From Rutidosis leptorrhynchoides (taxonomy: Eukaryota > Streptophyta > Magnoliopsida > Asterales > Asteraceae): DNA of 64,000 nt. Positions 21,897 to 31,629 of the stretch are shown here, piece after piece. Made by a program: the position numbers and the translations under genes. Where the stretch lies: positions 82,193,501 to 82,257,500 of the forward strand of contig NC_092339.1 of the NCBI RefSeq assembly GCF_046630445.1. Direction: 5' to 3'. Each line of letters starts with the position of its first letter. Within the stretch, counting starts at the first letter, position 1. The notes under the pieces are model-generated. The model was not told the DNA's origin. It searched no databases and saw nothing but the letters and a program-made list of their open reading frames with translations.

Positions 21897-22573
21897 ATGC
21901 CTAGATATGCTAAATTCTTGAAAGATCTAATCTCAAATAGAAAGAAAATGGAAGAACTCTCGGCCATTACCATGAATGCTAATTGTTCAGCAGTGCTGTT
22001 GAATAAGATACCAGAAAAATTATCTGATCCAGGAAGTTTCACAATTCTATGTTTTCTGGGTAGTCTTAGTTCAATAGAAGCATTAGCAGACTTAGGTGCT
22101 AGTATAAATTTAATGCCGTTTTCACTATACACTAAACTAGACCTTGGAGAATTGAAACCAACAAGAATAAGCATACAACTAGCCGATAGATCAATAAAAT
22201 ATCCTAGAGGGATAATGGAGAACATGCTAGTTAAAGTTGGTACTTTAGTATTTCCAGTAGATTTTGTTGTTCTGGACATGGAAGAAGATTCTCAAGTTCC
22301 TCTCATATTAGGAAGACCATTCTTAAACACGGCTAAAGCAATGATAGACGTGTTCGGTAAGAAATTGACCCTAAGTATAGAGGACGAGAGTGTTACCTTT
22401 TCAGTTGATAGAGCAATGCAACAACCACAATCTGCAGATGATACATGTTATTATATTCAGACTATAGATGCACATGCAGAATTATTAGAAGAATTTCCAG
22501 AATTACAAGGAACAGGAGAATGTTCTTTAGGAGAAGGTAATGAACAAATTGATGAATCTGAAATGTTAGCTAC
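21897..22573 (+). pseudogene. Athila aspartic protease domain (PR1), cut by the Tekay insertion
   Basis: Pepsin-like retroviral protease in the gag frame, with active-site DLGAS (Asp codon at 22089) and the second conserved loop ILGRPFL (near 22309). The frame continues to 22573, where the Tekay and its gctac duplication (22569-22573 and 31625-31629) interrupt it between protease and reverse transcriptase. It would process the gag-pol polyprotein. Confidence 0.82.
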
Positions 22574-22689
22574 TGTAAGACCCGAATAATTGAAGTGTAC
22601 ATATGTGTAAATAAGTGTAATGTACGGTACTTGAAACGGGGTTCTGTTGCGTGTATTTAAAATACAAAAGGAGCTGAACTGGCAGGGTT

Positions 22690-22721
22690 GCGCGCCGCGC
22701 GGCCTTGTGGCGCGCCGCGCC
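22690..22721 (+). promoter_or_regulatory. CpG-rich doublet downstream of the Tekay TATA-like box
   Basis: Two near-copies of gcgcgccgcgc separated by gccttgtg (22690-22704 and 22709-22721), about 30-40 bp after the TATA-like sequence and so near the expected transcript start. A second doublet of the same design lies at 24564-24595, 77 bp before the LTR end. Both are repeated in the 3' LTR. Confidence 0.6.
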
Positions 22722-23538
22722 AATTGTCTGTGACAGATCCCTTTCTCTTTTAAATTAGATATTTTGGGGGTATTTTGGTAAATTCACATCAAGGCCGAGT
22801 TTAATGCTTGGTTCAGTAGTTTGGGAGCTCATTTACTCCCTTGTTCACCAACCTTATCACCTCCCAATTTATTTTAGTGAGAGAGTGAGTTTTAGAGAGG
22901 GAAAGCTCATTTTGAAGAGGAAGAAGAGGGTTTCTTGCTAAAGCCCAAGTTCTAAAGTTGTTCATCTCGTCATTATCTTCGTTTTGGTAGTTGTGGTATG
23001 CTCTAATCTTAATTCCTTTGTTTAATTCGATTTAGGGCTAGGGTTTGAGTCAAAGGTGGACATAAAACCCACTTTTGGTTAATTTTGGGTGTTCTTGGGT
23101 AAATTGGGTCATGTAGACTTAATTATGTGTAAGCTAGGGTTTTAAAGGTATTAATTGTTGTTATGAAACCCTAATTGGCTAATAATTTGCTAGAACACCT
23201 TAGGGAAGTGTAAATGGGTGTGATTTGGGTATAAATGACCCAAAATGGGTGTGTTGACTTTTATTGAGTCAAACGGGTCAAAATGGACCAAGATTGGTTA
23301 ACGTTAGTGTTTTGTGTTAAAATCTAGTGATTTGAAATGTATGAAGGCCTTGAGTGCCAAGAGTTAGGGTTTTTGGTAAGAATGACCCAAATTAGGGTTA
23401 AGTGTCAAAATGGGTCAAGATGACCTAGGATGATGTGTGTTATGAGTTAGGCCAAGTCGATTGATTGATTATATGCTTGTGAAATAGGTACGTTACCTCG
23501 GAATTCAAGCTTGGTTTAGTAATCACCGACGGCATAAG

Positions 23539-24182
23539 GTGAGTGGAATATCTATATATGTATGTATATGATTTATGTACCGTGTTGATGGTGTCACATA
23601 GCCGTTTTGTGACCAAGGTTGTGGGACTTAGCCGTATTAGTCCATGTTTTGTACTAAGGCACATAGCCGTGTTTGTGCATTTAGTGGCGAGTAATAGCCG
23701 TGTTTTACTCCCACGTTGTTATTTGAGTTACCCGTACACATAGCCGTGTTGGTGTACGAAAGCGTGAGTAATAGCCGTGTTCTACTCACATTGAGCAAGT
23801 GATGCCATAGCCGTTTTTGGAACACTTGAGGGGTGATGCCATAGCCGTTTTTGGAACACCTCGGGGGGTTAGCATGCCATAGCCGTTTTTGGAAGCTAAC
23901 GAATGTTATGAACATCGATGACTTGTTTCGCGAAGTCGTTCCCTAGCGAAGAGATTGGTTAACCATGATTTATTGTTGTTCATACTAGCACTTGATTATT
24001 GTTATGAGTATTTATGCTATGATTATTGCTAGTGATACGTTTGGTGATACTAGCTTGCTTATCGAGATTTGTTATGTGTTATTTGATATCGTGGATGCGT
24101 GTGGGTAAGTTGTATATGCATGTATATATATGTTTTACTCACTAAGCTTTGCTTACCCTCTCGTTGTTTACTATTTTTATAG
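23539..24182 (+). other. Candidate intron in the Tekay LTR leader
   Basis: A strong donor-like AAG|GTGAGT at 23536-23544 and a pyrimidine-rich acceptor-like tactatttttatag ending at 24182 bound 644 nt that contain the whole hairpin series. LTR fragment P has the same donor context at 15075-15083. This is inference without transcript data. Confidence 0.35.
23590..23900 (+). repeat. Nine-hairpin series, constant loop TAGCCGT with variable stems (5' LTR)
   Basis: Nine inverted repeats. Stem pairs: GGTgtCAC/GTGACC (23590), GGACT/AGTCC (23624), GCACA/TGTGC (23659), GTGGcGAGTAA/TTACTCCCAC (23684), CGTACAC/GTGTACG (23733), GTGAGTA/TACTCAC (23764), CAAGTG..CC/GG..CACTTG (23796), GGTG..CC/GG..CACC (23832), GTTAGC..CC/GG..GCTAAC (23868). 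Every loop contains TAGCCGT, usually TAGCCGTGTT or ATAGCCGTTTTT. Stem sequences are unrelated to one another but each is self-complementary. Confidence 0.85.
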
Positions 24183-24674
24183 GTTCCGGTGTGGACAAGG
24201 GTAAGGGCATCCGGTTGGATTAGAGATCCCGTCTTGTTTAGTGACGCTTTTGGGATGTGATGATTTTGGAGTTTGACCGAGACTTGGGTAGTTTAACCCC
24301 AAACACCATGCTCGTTGTATCGTTTGGCAAATAAACCTTTCGTGGTCGAAACTCTAATTTGTATTAAACATTGTATTTTTAAACTTAGTGGCGTTTTGGG
24401 CACGTGTGGGCCCCACTTTGTAAAACTCGCTCAAACCTTAGTTATGTGCTAGTTTTACATATATGAATGTATGGTTAAAAGCGTTTTGGCTAAAAATGTC
24501 GGGAACTAGTCAAACATTTTCGTTAAATAGACTTCCGGGGACAGCGGGCTGTCCAGGTGAATTGGCGCGCCGCGCGGCCATCTGGCGCGCCGCGCAGATG
24601 GTCTGCACCAGAAAATTTTTTTTTTGTTTGCAATTTCGTCGTGTTTGGTCGGTTACGGTTTGGGTTGTTACAAG

Positions 24675-24686
24675 TGGTATCAGAGC
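24675..24686 (+). promoter_or_regulatory. Tekay primer-binding site (initiator tRNA-Met)
   Basis: tggtatcagagc, two bases after the LTR end, the standard plant tRNA-iMet primer site. Confidence 0.92.
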
Positions 24687-25052
24687 ATGGTCTAAGGGAT
24701 TTAGGTGACTTGAGATAGGCGCCTAGACTTAGACTTTTTGTGCGTGTTTATGCGGGACTTGTAGGACTTTGGGTCGGACCGGTATGATTAGTGCATAGGA
24801 TTATGTGAACTAATCATGCGCTATTTGTTTGTGTTGTGTTTAGCAATCATCAAGCGAGATGGACGTTGTACTAGCGAGTTAGCGCGACGTGCTTGCGTGG
24901 TAATGATTAGCTACCATTACTACGGGTGCAAATCGGGTCAAACAAGCAATGTACGACGATTGTTGAGCAAGATGGGGTAGTGTGGTGTATACGTATGTAA
25001 TTGAGTATAATTGTCCTTTCGTTTCATAGTTTAACCTAATTCGTTTTATAGA

Positions 25053-28000
25053 ATGAAGACGAGAAACGGTCCTGATCATGAAAACGGGAGTACAAGTGAA
25101 GACGCCGAGTTCTCGACCAAGGTCGAGGCCGTCTTTAAGAAGTTGAAATCGGATTTTCTTGCGGATGTCCGAAGGGTCTTCCAAGAGTCGGTCGATGGGC
25201 AAGTGACCGAAATGATAAATGAACGATTGAAGGCCACTATTGAAGAGGCCCTTGATGCTAGAAACGTTTATCCTCGAGGTGAAGGGGGTGATGGAAAGAG
25301 AGACTTCCACTACAAAAATTTTAAGGATACTCAACCTCCGACGTTTAATGGGGTGAGGGATCCGTTGAAAAGTACTTGTTGGATTTCGGACATCGAGGGG
25401 GCCTTCCGTACCGCGGAGTGTCCTCCCGAGAAGAAGGCGAGGTTTGGGTCTAGCATGTTACGTGAAGAAGGCAAGTTGTGGTGGGATGATAAAATCAATT
25501 TGTATGGCGAGGAGCAATGCATGGGCTTGACGTGGGAGGAGTTCAAGAAAGAGTTTTTCAAAGAATACCGAACTTCATCCGATCTTGATCGAATTCGGGA
25601 CGAGTTGCATCATTTGCAACAAGGTTCCATGGATTTAGTTACCCTCAAGTCTGCATTCTTGGCAAAGACTCGTTTTTGCCCGGAGTATGTGGGTGATGAT
25701 CATAAGCTTATGAAAGATTTTTATCGTACTTTGAATGCCGACTACAAGAGCAAGATTAGCCGGGGTATGGCTAAGACTTTCGATGAATTGTTTGAGTTGG
25801 CTCGGGGTTTTGAGCCGGAGGTGCCTAGGAAGAGTGATTTTGTTTTCTCGAAAAGGAAGTTTGAAGGTTCGAGCTATTCGAATTTTTCAAACAAGAAGTC
25901 TAAGAAAGGCACCGAGAGCGTTAATAGTGTGAAGAAAGGTGGCACGGGTACTTTTGCGCCCACTTGTTTTAATTGTGGGAAGTCGGGTCATTACGCCCGT
26001 GAATGCACGGTCAAGACGGTTACGTGTTTTAATTGCGGTAAAGTGGGGCACAAGAGGCCGGAATGCCCCGAGTTGAATAATGATCATGTTAAGAAGATTG
26101 AGAAGGCGGCGGGGTCGGCTAGAGGGCGAAACTACTTGATGACGAACGATGAAGCCAAACAATCCAACGAAGTTGTTTCAGGTACTTTCATGGTTAATTC
26201 TAATCCGGCAAGGATTCTTTTTGATAGCGGTGCAAATTTGTCGTTTGTGTCTCCTAAATTTGTGCCTAAACTTGATAGTCCGCTAGCTAAGTTAAGTCGT
26301 CCGGTAGAAGTCGAAATAGCGGACGGCAAGACGGTGCTAGTGGTTGATGTGTGTAAAAATTGTGATGTTGTTTTTGGTGCCGAAACTTTTAAAATTGATC
26401 TTATTCCAATGACCTTGGGCGACTTTGATATCGTTGTTGGTATGGATTGGCTCGATCGTTATAGAGCCAATATTTCATGCCATGATAAGTGTATTCGTGT
26501 GAAGACCCCAAGTGGGGGAGAAATGATTATTCATGGCGATAAGAGAAGAAGACCGGTGCCGATATGCACTTTTGCACGGGCACGTCGTTCCGTTGTTACC
26601 GGTGGCATGGCTTTCCTTGCTTATGTTGTTGATACTCGTAATGAGCCACCACCTATTCGTGAAATTCCGGTAGTTAATGAGTTTGAAGACGTTTTTCCGG
26701 ATGAGTTACCGGGTGTTCCGGCGGAAAGACAAGTCGAGTTTCGCATTGAGTTGGTTCCGGGGGCTACTCCCATTGCTAAAACTCCTTATCGTTTAGCACC
26801 AACGGAAATGCAAGAGCTATTGAATCAAATTCAAGAGTTGCTAGAGAAGGGTTTTATCCGACCGAGTGCTTCGCCGTGGGGCGCTCCGGTCTTATTTGTG
26901 AAGAAGAAAGACGGTAGTATGCGTATGTGCATTGATTACCGTGAGTTGAATAAAGTGACGATCAAGAATCGTTATCCACTACCTAGGATCGACGATTTGT
27001 TTGATCAACTCCAAGGCGCAACGTATTTCTCTAAGATTGACCTACGGTCCGGCTATCACCAAATGCGGGTCCGTGAGGAAGATATTGAGAAAACGGCTTT
27101 CCGAACGCGTTACGGGCATTATGAATTTGTGGTTATGCCTTTTGGTCTTACGAATGCACCGGCGGCATTCATGGATCTTATGAACCGGGTGTGCCAACCT
27201 ATGTTGGACAAGTCGGTTATTGTGTTCATTGACGACATACTAGTCTACTCGAAAAGTATGCACGAACATGAACGTCACTTACGCGAAGTTTTGAAGACGT
27301 TAAGAAAAGAGAAGTTGTATGCAAAGTTCTCTAAATGTGAATTTTGGCTAAGAGAGGTCCAATTTCTTGGCCACATTGTGAACGAAGGCGGCATCCAAGT
27401 GGATCCGGGGAAGATTGAGACGGTGAAGAGTTGGGGACGACCGACTACGCCTACGGAAATCCGGAGTTTTCTCGGATTGGCCGGTTATTATCGTCGGTTT
27501 ATCCAAGACTTTTCTAAGATCGCCTCTCCATTAACAAAGTTGACGAGGAAGAGTGCTAAGTTCAATTGGGAAAACGAGCAAGAAATTGCTTTTCAATTAT
27601 TGAAAGAGAAGTTGTGTCAAACTCCGGTGTTAGTGTTACCGGAAGGCGTCGAAGACATGGTGGTTTATTGTGATGCTTCCTTAAATGGGCTCGGGTGCGT
27701 TCTTATGCAAAGGGGTAAAGTCATTGCTTATGCCTCTCGACAATTAAAGGAACACGAAACGAGGTACCCGACTCATGATCTTGAAATGGCGGCGGTTGTG
27801 CATGCGTTGAAAATTTGGCGCCACTACTTGTATGGTGTCAAGTGTACGATATATTCGGATCATAAGAATTTGAAACACCTTTTTACTCAAAGGGATTTGA
27901 ATTATCGTCAACGTAGATGGATGGATGTGGTGAAAGATTATGATTGTGAGATACTTTACCATCCGGGTAAGGCGAATGTGGTCGCGGATGCGTTAAGTCG

Positions 28001-29513
28001 AAAGACTCAACATCCGGCGATACGTATAACATCGTTACGTTTGATTATCACTAACGACTTTCTTGAAAAGATGGTTGAAGACCAAATAGAGGCTTATGTT
28101 CACGATAAGCGCACGGAACGAATTGTGGGCCAATCGGAGTTTATTACTATGGGTCCGCGGGGTTTGTTGTCCTTTCAAGGAAGGGTGTGGGTGCCTAAGA
28201 CGGGTGATTACCGACGGGTGCTACTCGATGAAGCACATAAGTCGAAATATTCCATTCATCCGGGCGCGACGAAAATGTACCATGACTTGAAGAAAGATTA
28301 TTGGTGGCCGGGCATGAAACGTGATGTTGTAAAATACGTTGAACGATGTGTTACTTGTTTGCAAGTTAAAGCCGAACATCAAAAGCCGTATGGTAAGTTG
28401 CAACCATTAGAGATCCCGAAATGGAAATGGGAGCACATTACCATGGACTTCATCACTAAATTACCTAAGACGGCGAGAACTCAATATGATTCGATTTGGG
28501 TTATAGTGGATCGGTTGACGAAAAGTGCTTTGTTTCTTCCCATTAAAGAAGCAATATCGTCGGAGGCCTTGGCTAAGTTGTTTATCAAGGAAGTGGTCTC
28601 GCGACATGGCGTTCCTATATCTATTATTTCGGATCGAGATACCCGTTTTACATCTCGATTTTGGGAAAAGTTTCACGAAGATATGGGTACACAATTAAAG
28701 TTGAGCACGGCGTATCATCCTCAAACGGACGGTCAAACCGAACGTACGAACCAAACTTTGGAAGATATGTTACGGGCGTGCATTATCGATTTCGGTGGTA
28801 GTTGGGATGAGCATCTACCTTTGGTGGAATTTTCGTACAATAATAGTTTTCATACTAGTATCGGGATGCCACCGTACGAGATGCTTTATGGTCGAAGATG
28901 TCGAACTCCCATTTGTTGGGGAGAAGTGGGACAAAGGGAAATCGGGAGTACCGATTTGGTTCTAGAGACGAATAACAAGATTGATATTATCCGGGAGCAT
29001 TTGAAAAAGGCTCAAGATAGGCAAAAGTCGTATGCCGATAAACGTAGACGAACGATCGAATTCCAAGAGGGCGACATGGTTATGCTTAAGGTTTCGCCAT
29101 GGAAGGGTATTATTCGATTTCGAAAACGGGGAAAGTTAGGTCCTCGGTTTATTGGACCGTTTAAAGTTTTAGCTCGTGTTGGTGAAGTTGCATATCGATT
29201 GGAATTGCCCGAAGAGCTTGCGGGGATCCATAACACGTTTCATGTTTCCCACCTCCGTAAGTGTCTTGCGGATGATTCCTCATGGATGCCTTTAGACGAG
29301 ATCGAACTAAACAACAAGTTGGAATATGTTGAAGAACCAGTCGCCATACTCGATGAGAAAGTTAAGAGGTTGAGACATAAAGAAGTGAGGACTTTTAAAG
29401 TCCAATGGCGGCGTAGCAAGGGTTCCGAGTTCACTTGGGAGCCCGAAGAGTTCGTATTGGTTTATCTTCCCTCGTGTCATGCGGCTTGGATTGCGAGGAC
29501 GCAATCCGAATAA
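25053..29513 (+). CDS. Tekay gag-pol polyprotein with chromodomain
   Basis: 1,486 residues, uninterrupted. Order: gag (about 80-260); two CCHC knuckles at about 304-341 ([28 protein letters not shown]); protease with DSGA near 391; reverse transcriptase at about 560-790 with FIDDILVYS near 725; RNase H from about 870 ([10 protein letters not shown], ending NVVADALSR); integrase from about 1065 with zinc-binding H..C..C residues, catalytic Asp near 1132 and 1193 ([12 protein letters not shown]) and the QTERTN glutamate; and a C-terminal chromodomain at about 1420-1476 ([19 protein letters not shown]). The chromodomain and single fused frame identify the Tekay clade of chromoviruses. The chromodomain is thought to guide integration to marked chromatin. 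The ATG follows about 370 nt of untranslated sequence after the primer site. Confidence 0.95.
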   Translation: MKTRNGPDHENGSTSEDAEFSTKVEAVFKKLKSDFLADVRRVFQESVDGQVTEMINERLKATIEEALDARNVYPRGEGGDGKRDFHYKNFKDTQPPTFNGVRDPLKSTCWISDIEGAFRTAECPPEKKARFGSSMLREEGKLWWDDKINLYGEEQCMGLTWEEFKKEFFKEYRTSSDLDRIRDELHHLQQGSMDLVTLKSAFLAKTRFCPEYVGDDHKLMKDFYRTLNADYKSKISRGMAKTFDELFELARGFEPEVPRKSDFVFSKRKFEGSSYSNFSNKKSKKGTESVNSVKKGGTGTFAPTCFNCGKSGHYARECTVKTVTCFNCGKVGHKRPECPELNNDHVKKIEKAAGSARGRNYLMTNDEAKQSNEVVSGTFMVNSNPARILFDSGANLSFVSPKFVPKLDSPLAKLSRPVEVEIADGKTVLVVDVCKNCDVVFGAETFKIDLIPMTLGDFDIVVGMDWLDRYRANISCHDKCIRVKTPSGGEMIIHGDKRRRPVPICTFARARRSVVTGGMAFLAYVVDTRNEPPPIREIPVVNEFEDVFPDELPGVPAERQVEFRIELVPGATPIAKTPYRLAPTEMQELLNQIQELLEKGFIRPSASPWGAPVLFVKKKDGSMRMCIDYRELNKVTIKNRYPLPRIDDLFDQLQGATYFSKIDLRSGYHQMRVREEDIEKTAFRTRYGHYEFVVMPFGLTNAPAAFMDLMNRVCQPMLDKSVIVFIDDILVYSKSMHEHERHLREVLKTLRKEKLYAKFSKCEFWLREVQFLGHIVNEGGIQVDPGKIETVKSWGRPTTPTEIRSFLGLAGYYRRFIQDFSKIASPLTKLTRKSAKFNWENEQEIAFQLLKEKLCQTPVLVLPEGVEDMVVYCDASLNGLGCVLMQRGKVIAYASRQLKEHETRYPTHDLEMAAVVHALKIWRHYLYGVKCTIYSDHKNLKHLFTQRDLNYRQRRWMDVVKDYDCEILYHPGKANVVADALSRKTQHPAIRITSLRLIITNDFLEKMVEDQIEAYVHDKRTERIVGQSEFITMGPRGLLSFQGRVWVPKTGDYRRVLLDEAHKSKYSIHPGATKMYHDLKKDYWWPGMKRDVVKYVERCVTCLQVKAEHQKPYGKLQPLEIPKWKWEHITMDFITKLPKTARTQYDSIWVIVDRLTKSALFLPIKEAISSEALAKLFIKEVVSRHGVPISIISDRDTRFTSRFWEKFHEDMGTQLKLSTAYHPQTDGQTERTNQTLEDMLRACIIDFGGSWDEHLPLVEFSYNNSFHTSIGMPPYEMLYGRRCRTPICWGEVGQREIGSTDLVLETNNKIDIIREHLKKAQDRQKSYADKRRRTIEFQEGDMVMLKVSPWKGIIRFRKRGKLGPRFIGPFKVLARVGEVAYRLELPEELAGIHNTFHVSHLRKCLADDSSWMPLDEIELNNKLEYVEEPVAILDEKVKRLRHKEVRTFKVQWRRSKGSEFTWEPEEFVLVYLPSCHAAWIARTQSE

Positions 29514-29525
29514 GTGGGGGAGAGT
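29514..29525 (+). promoter_or_regulatory. Tekay polypurine tract
   Basis: gtgggggagag lies between the gag-pol stop and the 3' LTR; it would prime plus-strand DNA synthesis. Confidence 0.8.
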
Positions 29526-31624
29526 TGTAAGACCCGAATAATTGAAGTGTACATATGTGTAAATAAGTGTAATGTACGGTACTTGAAACGGGGTTCTGTT
29601 GCGTGTATTTAAAATACAAAAGGAGCTGAACTGGCAGGGTTGCGCGCCGCGCGGCCTTGTGGCGCGCCGCGCCAATTGTCTGTGACAGATCCCTTTCTCT
29701 TTTAAATTAGATATTTTGGGGGTATTTTGGTAAATTCACATCAAGGCCGAGTTTAATGCTTGGTTCAGTAGTTTGGGAGCTCATTTACTCCCTTGTTCAC
29801 CAACCTTATCACCTCCCAATTTATTTTAGTGAGAGAGTGAGTTTTAGAGAGGGAAAGCTCATTTTGAAGAGGAAGAAGAGGGTTTCTTGCTAAAGCCCAA
29901 GTTCTAAAGTTGTTCATCTCGTCATTATCTTCGTTTTGGTAGTTGTGGTATGCTCTAATCTTAATTCCTTTGTTTAATTCGATTTAGGGCTAGGGTTTGA
30001 GTCAAAGGTGGACATAAAACCCACTTTTGGTTAATTTTGGGTGTTCTTGGGTAAATTGGGTCATGTAGACTTAATTATGTGTAAGCTAGGGTTTTAAAGG
30101 TATTAATTGTTGTTATGAAACCCTAATTGGCTAATAATTTGCTAGAACACCTTAGGGAAGTGTAAATGGGTGTGATTTGGGTATAAATGACCCAAAATGG
30201 GTGTGTTGACTTTTATTGAGTCAAACGGGTCAAAATGGACCAAGATTGGTTAACGTTAGTGTTTTGTGTTAAAATCTAGTGATTTGAAATGTATGAAGGC
30301 CTTGAGTGCCAAGAGTTAGGGTTTTTGGTAAGAATGACCCAAATTAGGGTTAAGTGTCAAAATGGGTCAAGATGACCTAGGATGATGTGTGTTATGAGTT
30401 AGGCCAAGTCGATTGATTGATTATATGCTTGTGAAATAGGTACGTTACCTCGGAATTCAAGCTTGGTTTAGTAATCACCGACGGCATAAGGTGAGTGGAA
30501 TATCTATATATGTATGTATATGATTTATGTACCGTGTTGATGGTGTCACATAGCCGTTTTGTGACCAAGGTTGTGGGACTTAGCCGTATTAGTCCATGTT
30601 TTGTACTAAGGCACATAGCCGTGTTTGTGCATTTAGTGGCGAGTAATAGCCGTGTTTTACTCCCACGTTGTTATTTGAGTTACCCGTACACATAGCCGTG
30701 TTGGTGTACGAAAGCGTGAGTAATAGCCGTGTTCTACTCACATTGAGCAAGTGATGCCATAGCCGTTTTTGGAACACTTGAGGGGTGATGCCATAGCCGT
30801 TTTTGGAACACCTCGGGGGGTTAGCATGCCATAGCCGTTTTTGGAAGCTAACGAATGTTATGAACATCGATGACTTGTTTCGCGAAGTCGTTCCCTAGCG
30901 AAGAGATTGGTTAACCATGATTTATTGTTGTTCATACTAGCACTTGATTATTGTTATGAGTATTTATGCTATGATTATTGCTAGTGATACGTTTGGTGAT
31001 ACTAGCTTGCTTATCGAGATTTGTTATGTGTTATTTGATATCGTGGATGCGTGTGGGTAAGTTGTATATGCATGTATATATATGTTTTACTCACTAAGCT
31101 TTGCTTACCCTCTCGTTGTTTACTATTTTTATAGGTTCCGGTGTGGACAAGGGTAAGGGCATCCGGTTGGATTAGAGATCCCGTCTTGTTTAGTGACGCT
31201 TTTGGGATGTGATGATTTTGGAGTTTGACCGAGACTTGGGTAGTTTAACCCCAAACACCATGCTCGTTGTATCGTTTGGCAAATAAACCTTTCGTGGTCG
31301 AAACTCTAATTTGTATTAAACATTGTATTTTTAAACTTAGTGGCGTTTTGGGCACGTGTGGGCCCCACTTTGTAAAACTCGCTCAAACCTTAGTTATGTG
31401 CTAGTTTTACATATATGAATGTATGGTTAAAAGCGTTTTGGCTAAAAATGTCGGGAACTAGTCAAACATTTTCGTTAAATAGACTTCCGGGGACAGCGGG
31501 CTGTCCAGGTGAATTGGCGCGCCGCGCGGCCATCTGGCGCGCCGCGCAGATGGTCTGCACCAGAAAATTTTTTTTTTGTTTGCAATTTCGTCGTGTTTGG
31601 TCGGTTACGGTTTGGGTTGTTACA
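29526..31624 (+). repeat. Tekay 3' LTR
   Basis: Same length as 22574-24672 and identical as far as compared. Followed by the second gctac duplication. An ORF from 31415 reads out of the LTR into the Athila pol frame by chance and is not a natural start. Confidence 0.93.
30542..30852 (+). repeat. Nine-hairpin series, constant loop TAGCCGT (3' LTR copy)
   Basis: Same as 23590-23900, offset by 6,952 bp. Confidence 0.85.
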
Positions 31625-31629
31625 GCTAC

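Larger units (their letters stand above)
22574..24672 (+). repeat. Tekay 5' LTR
   Basis: TGTAAGACCCGA...GGGTTGTTACA. Contains a TATA-like tatttaaaat at about 22654, two CpG-rich doublets (22690-22721 and 24564-24595), an AG|GTGAGT site at 23539, a nine-hairpin series (23590-23900) and a tttttatag acceptor-like site ending 24182. Confidence 0.93.
22574..31624 (+). mobile_element. Intact Tekay-type chromovirus (Ty3/Gypsy)
   Basis: 9,051 bp. LTRs at 22574-24672 and 29526-31624 are both 2,099 bp; I found no difference between them in the stretches I compared, including all spurious ORFs. Target duplication gctac at 22569-22573 and 31625-31629. A tRNA-iMet primer site, one uninterrupted gag-pol ORF and a purine tract are all present. 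It lies in the Athila pol gene in the same orientation. It is the youngest large insertion here and may be active. Confidence 0.95.

Noticed and set aside
22690-22721. GGCGCGCC-rich blocks as vector or linker contamination
   Set aside because: They occur at the same place in both LTRs of a complete element and form a regular doublet, so they belong to the element.
23590-23900. Regular repeat units that might look like a CRISPR array
   Set aside because: The constant part is only 7-12 bp, it is the loop of a hairpin, and the variable parts are self-complementary stems. The setting is a plant LTR.
24675-24686. tRNA gene suspicion at primer-binding sites
   Set aside because: Only the short 3'-end complement of a tRNA is present, in the usual place after an LTR; no cloverleaf.
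31415-31629. ORF start at 31415 fused to Athila pol
   Set aside because: The first about 70 codons are Tekay LTR sequence; the fusion is an accident of the insertion point and the same LTR text at 24463 does not continue into pol.
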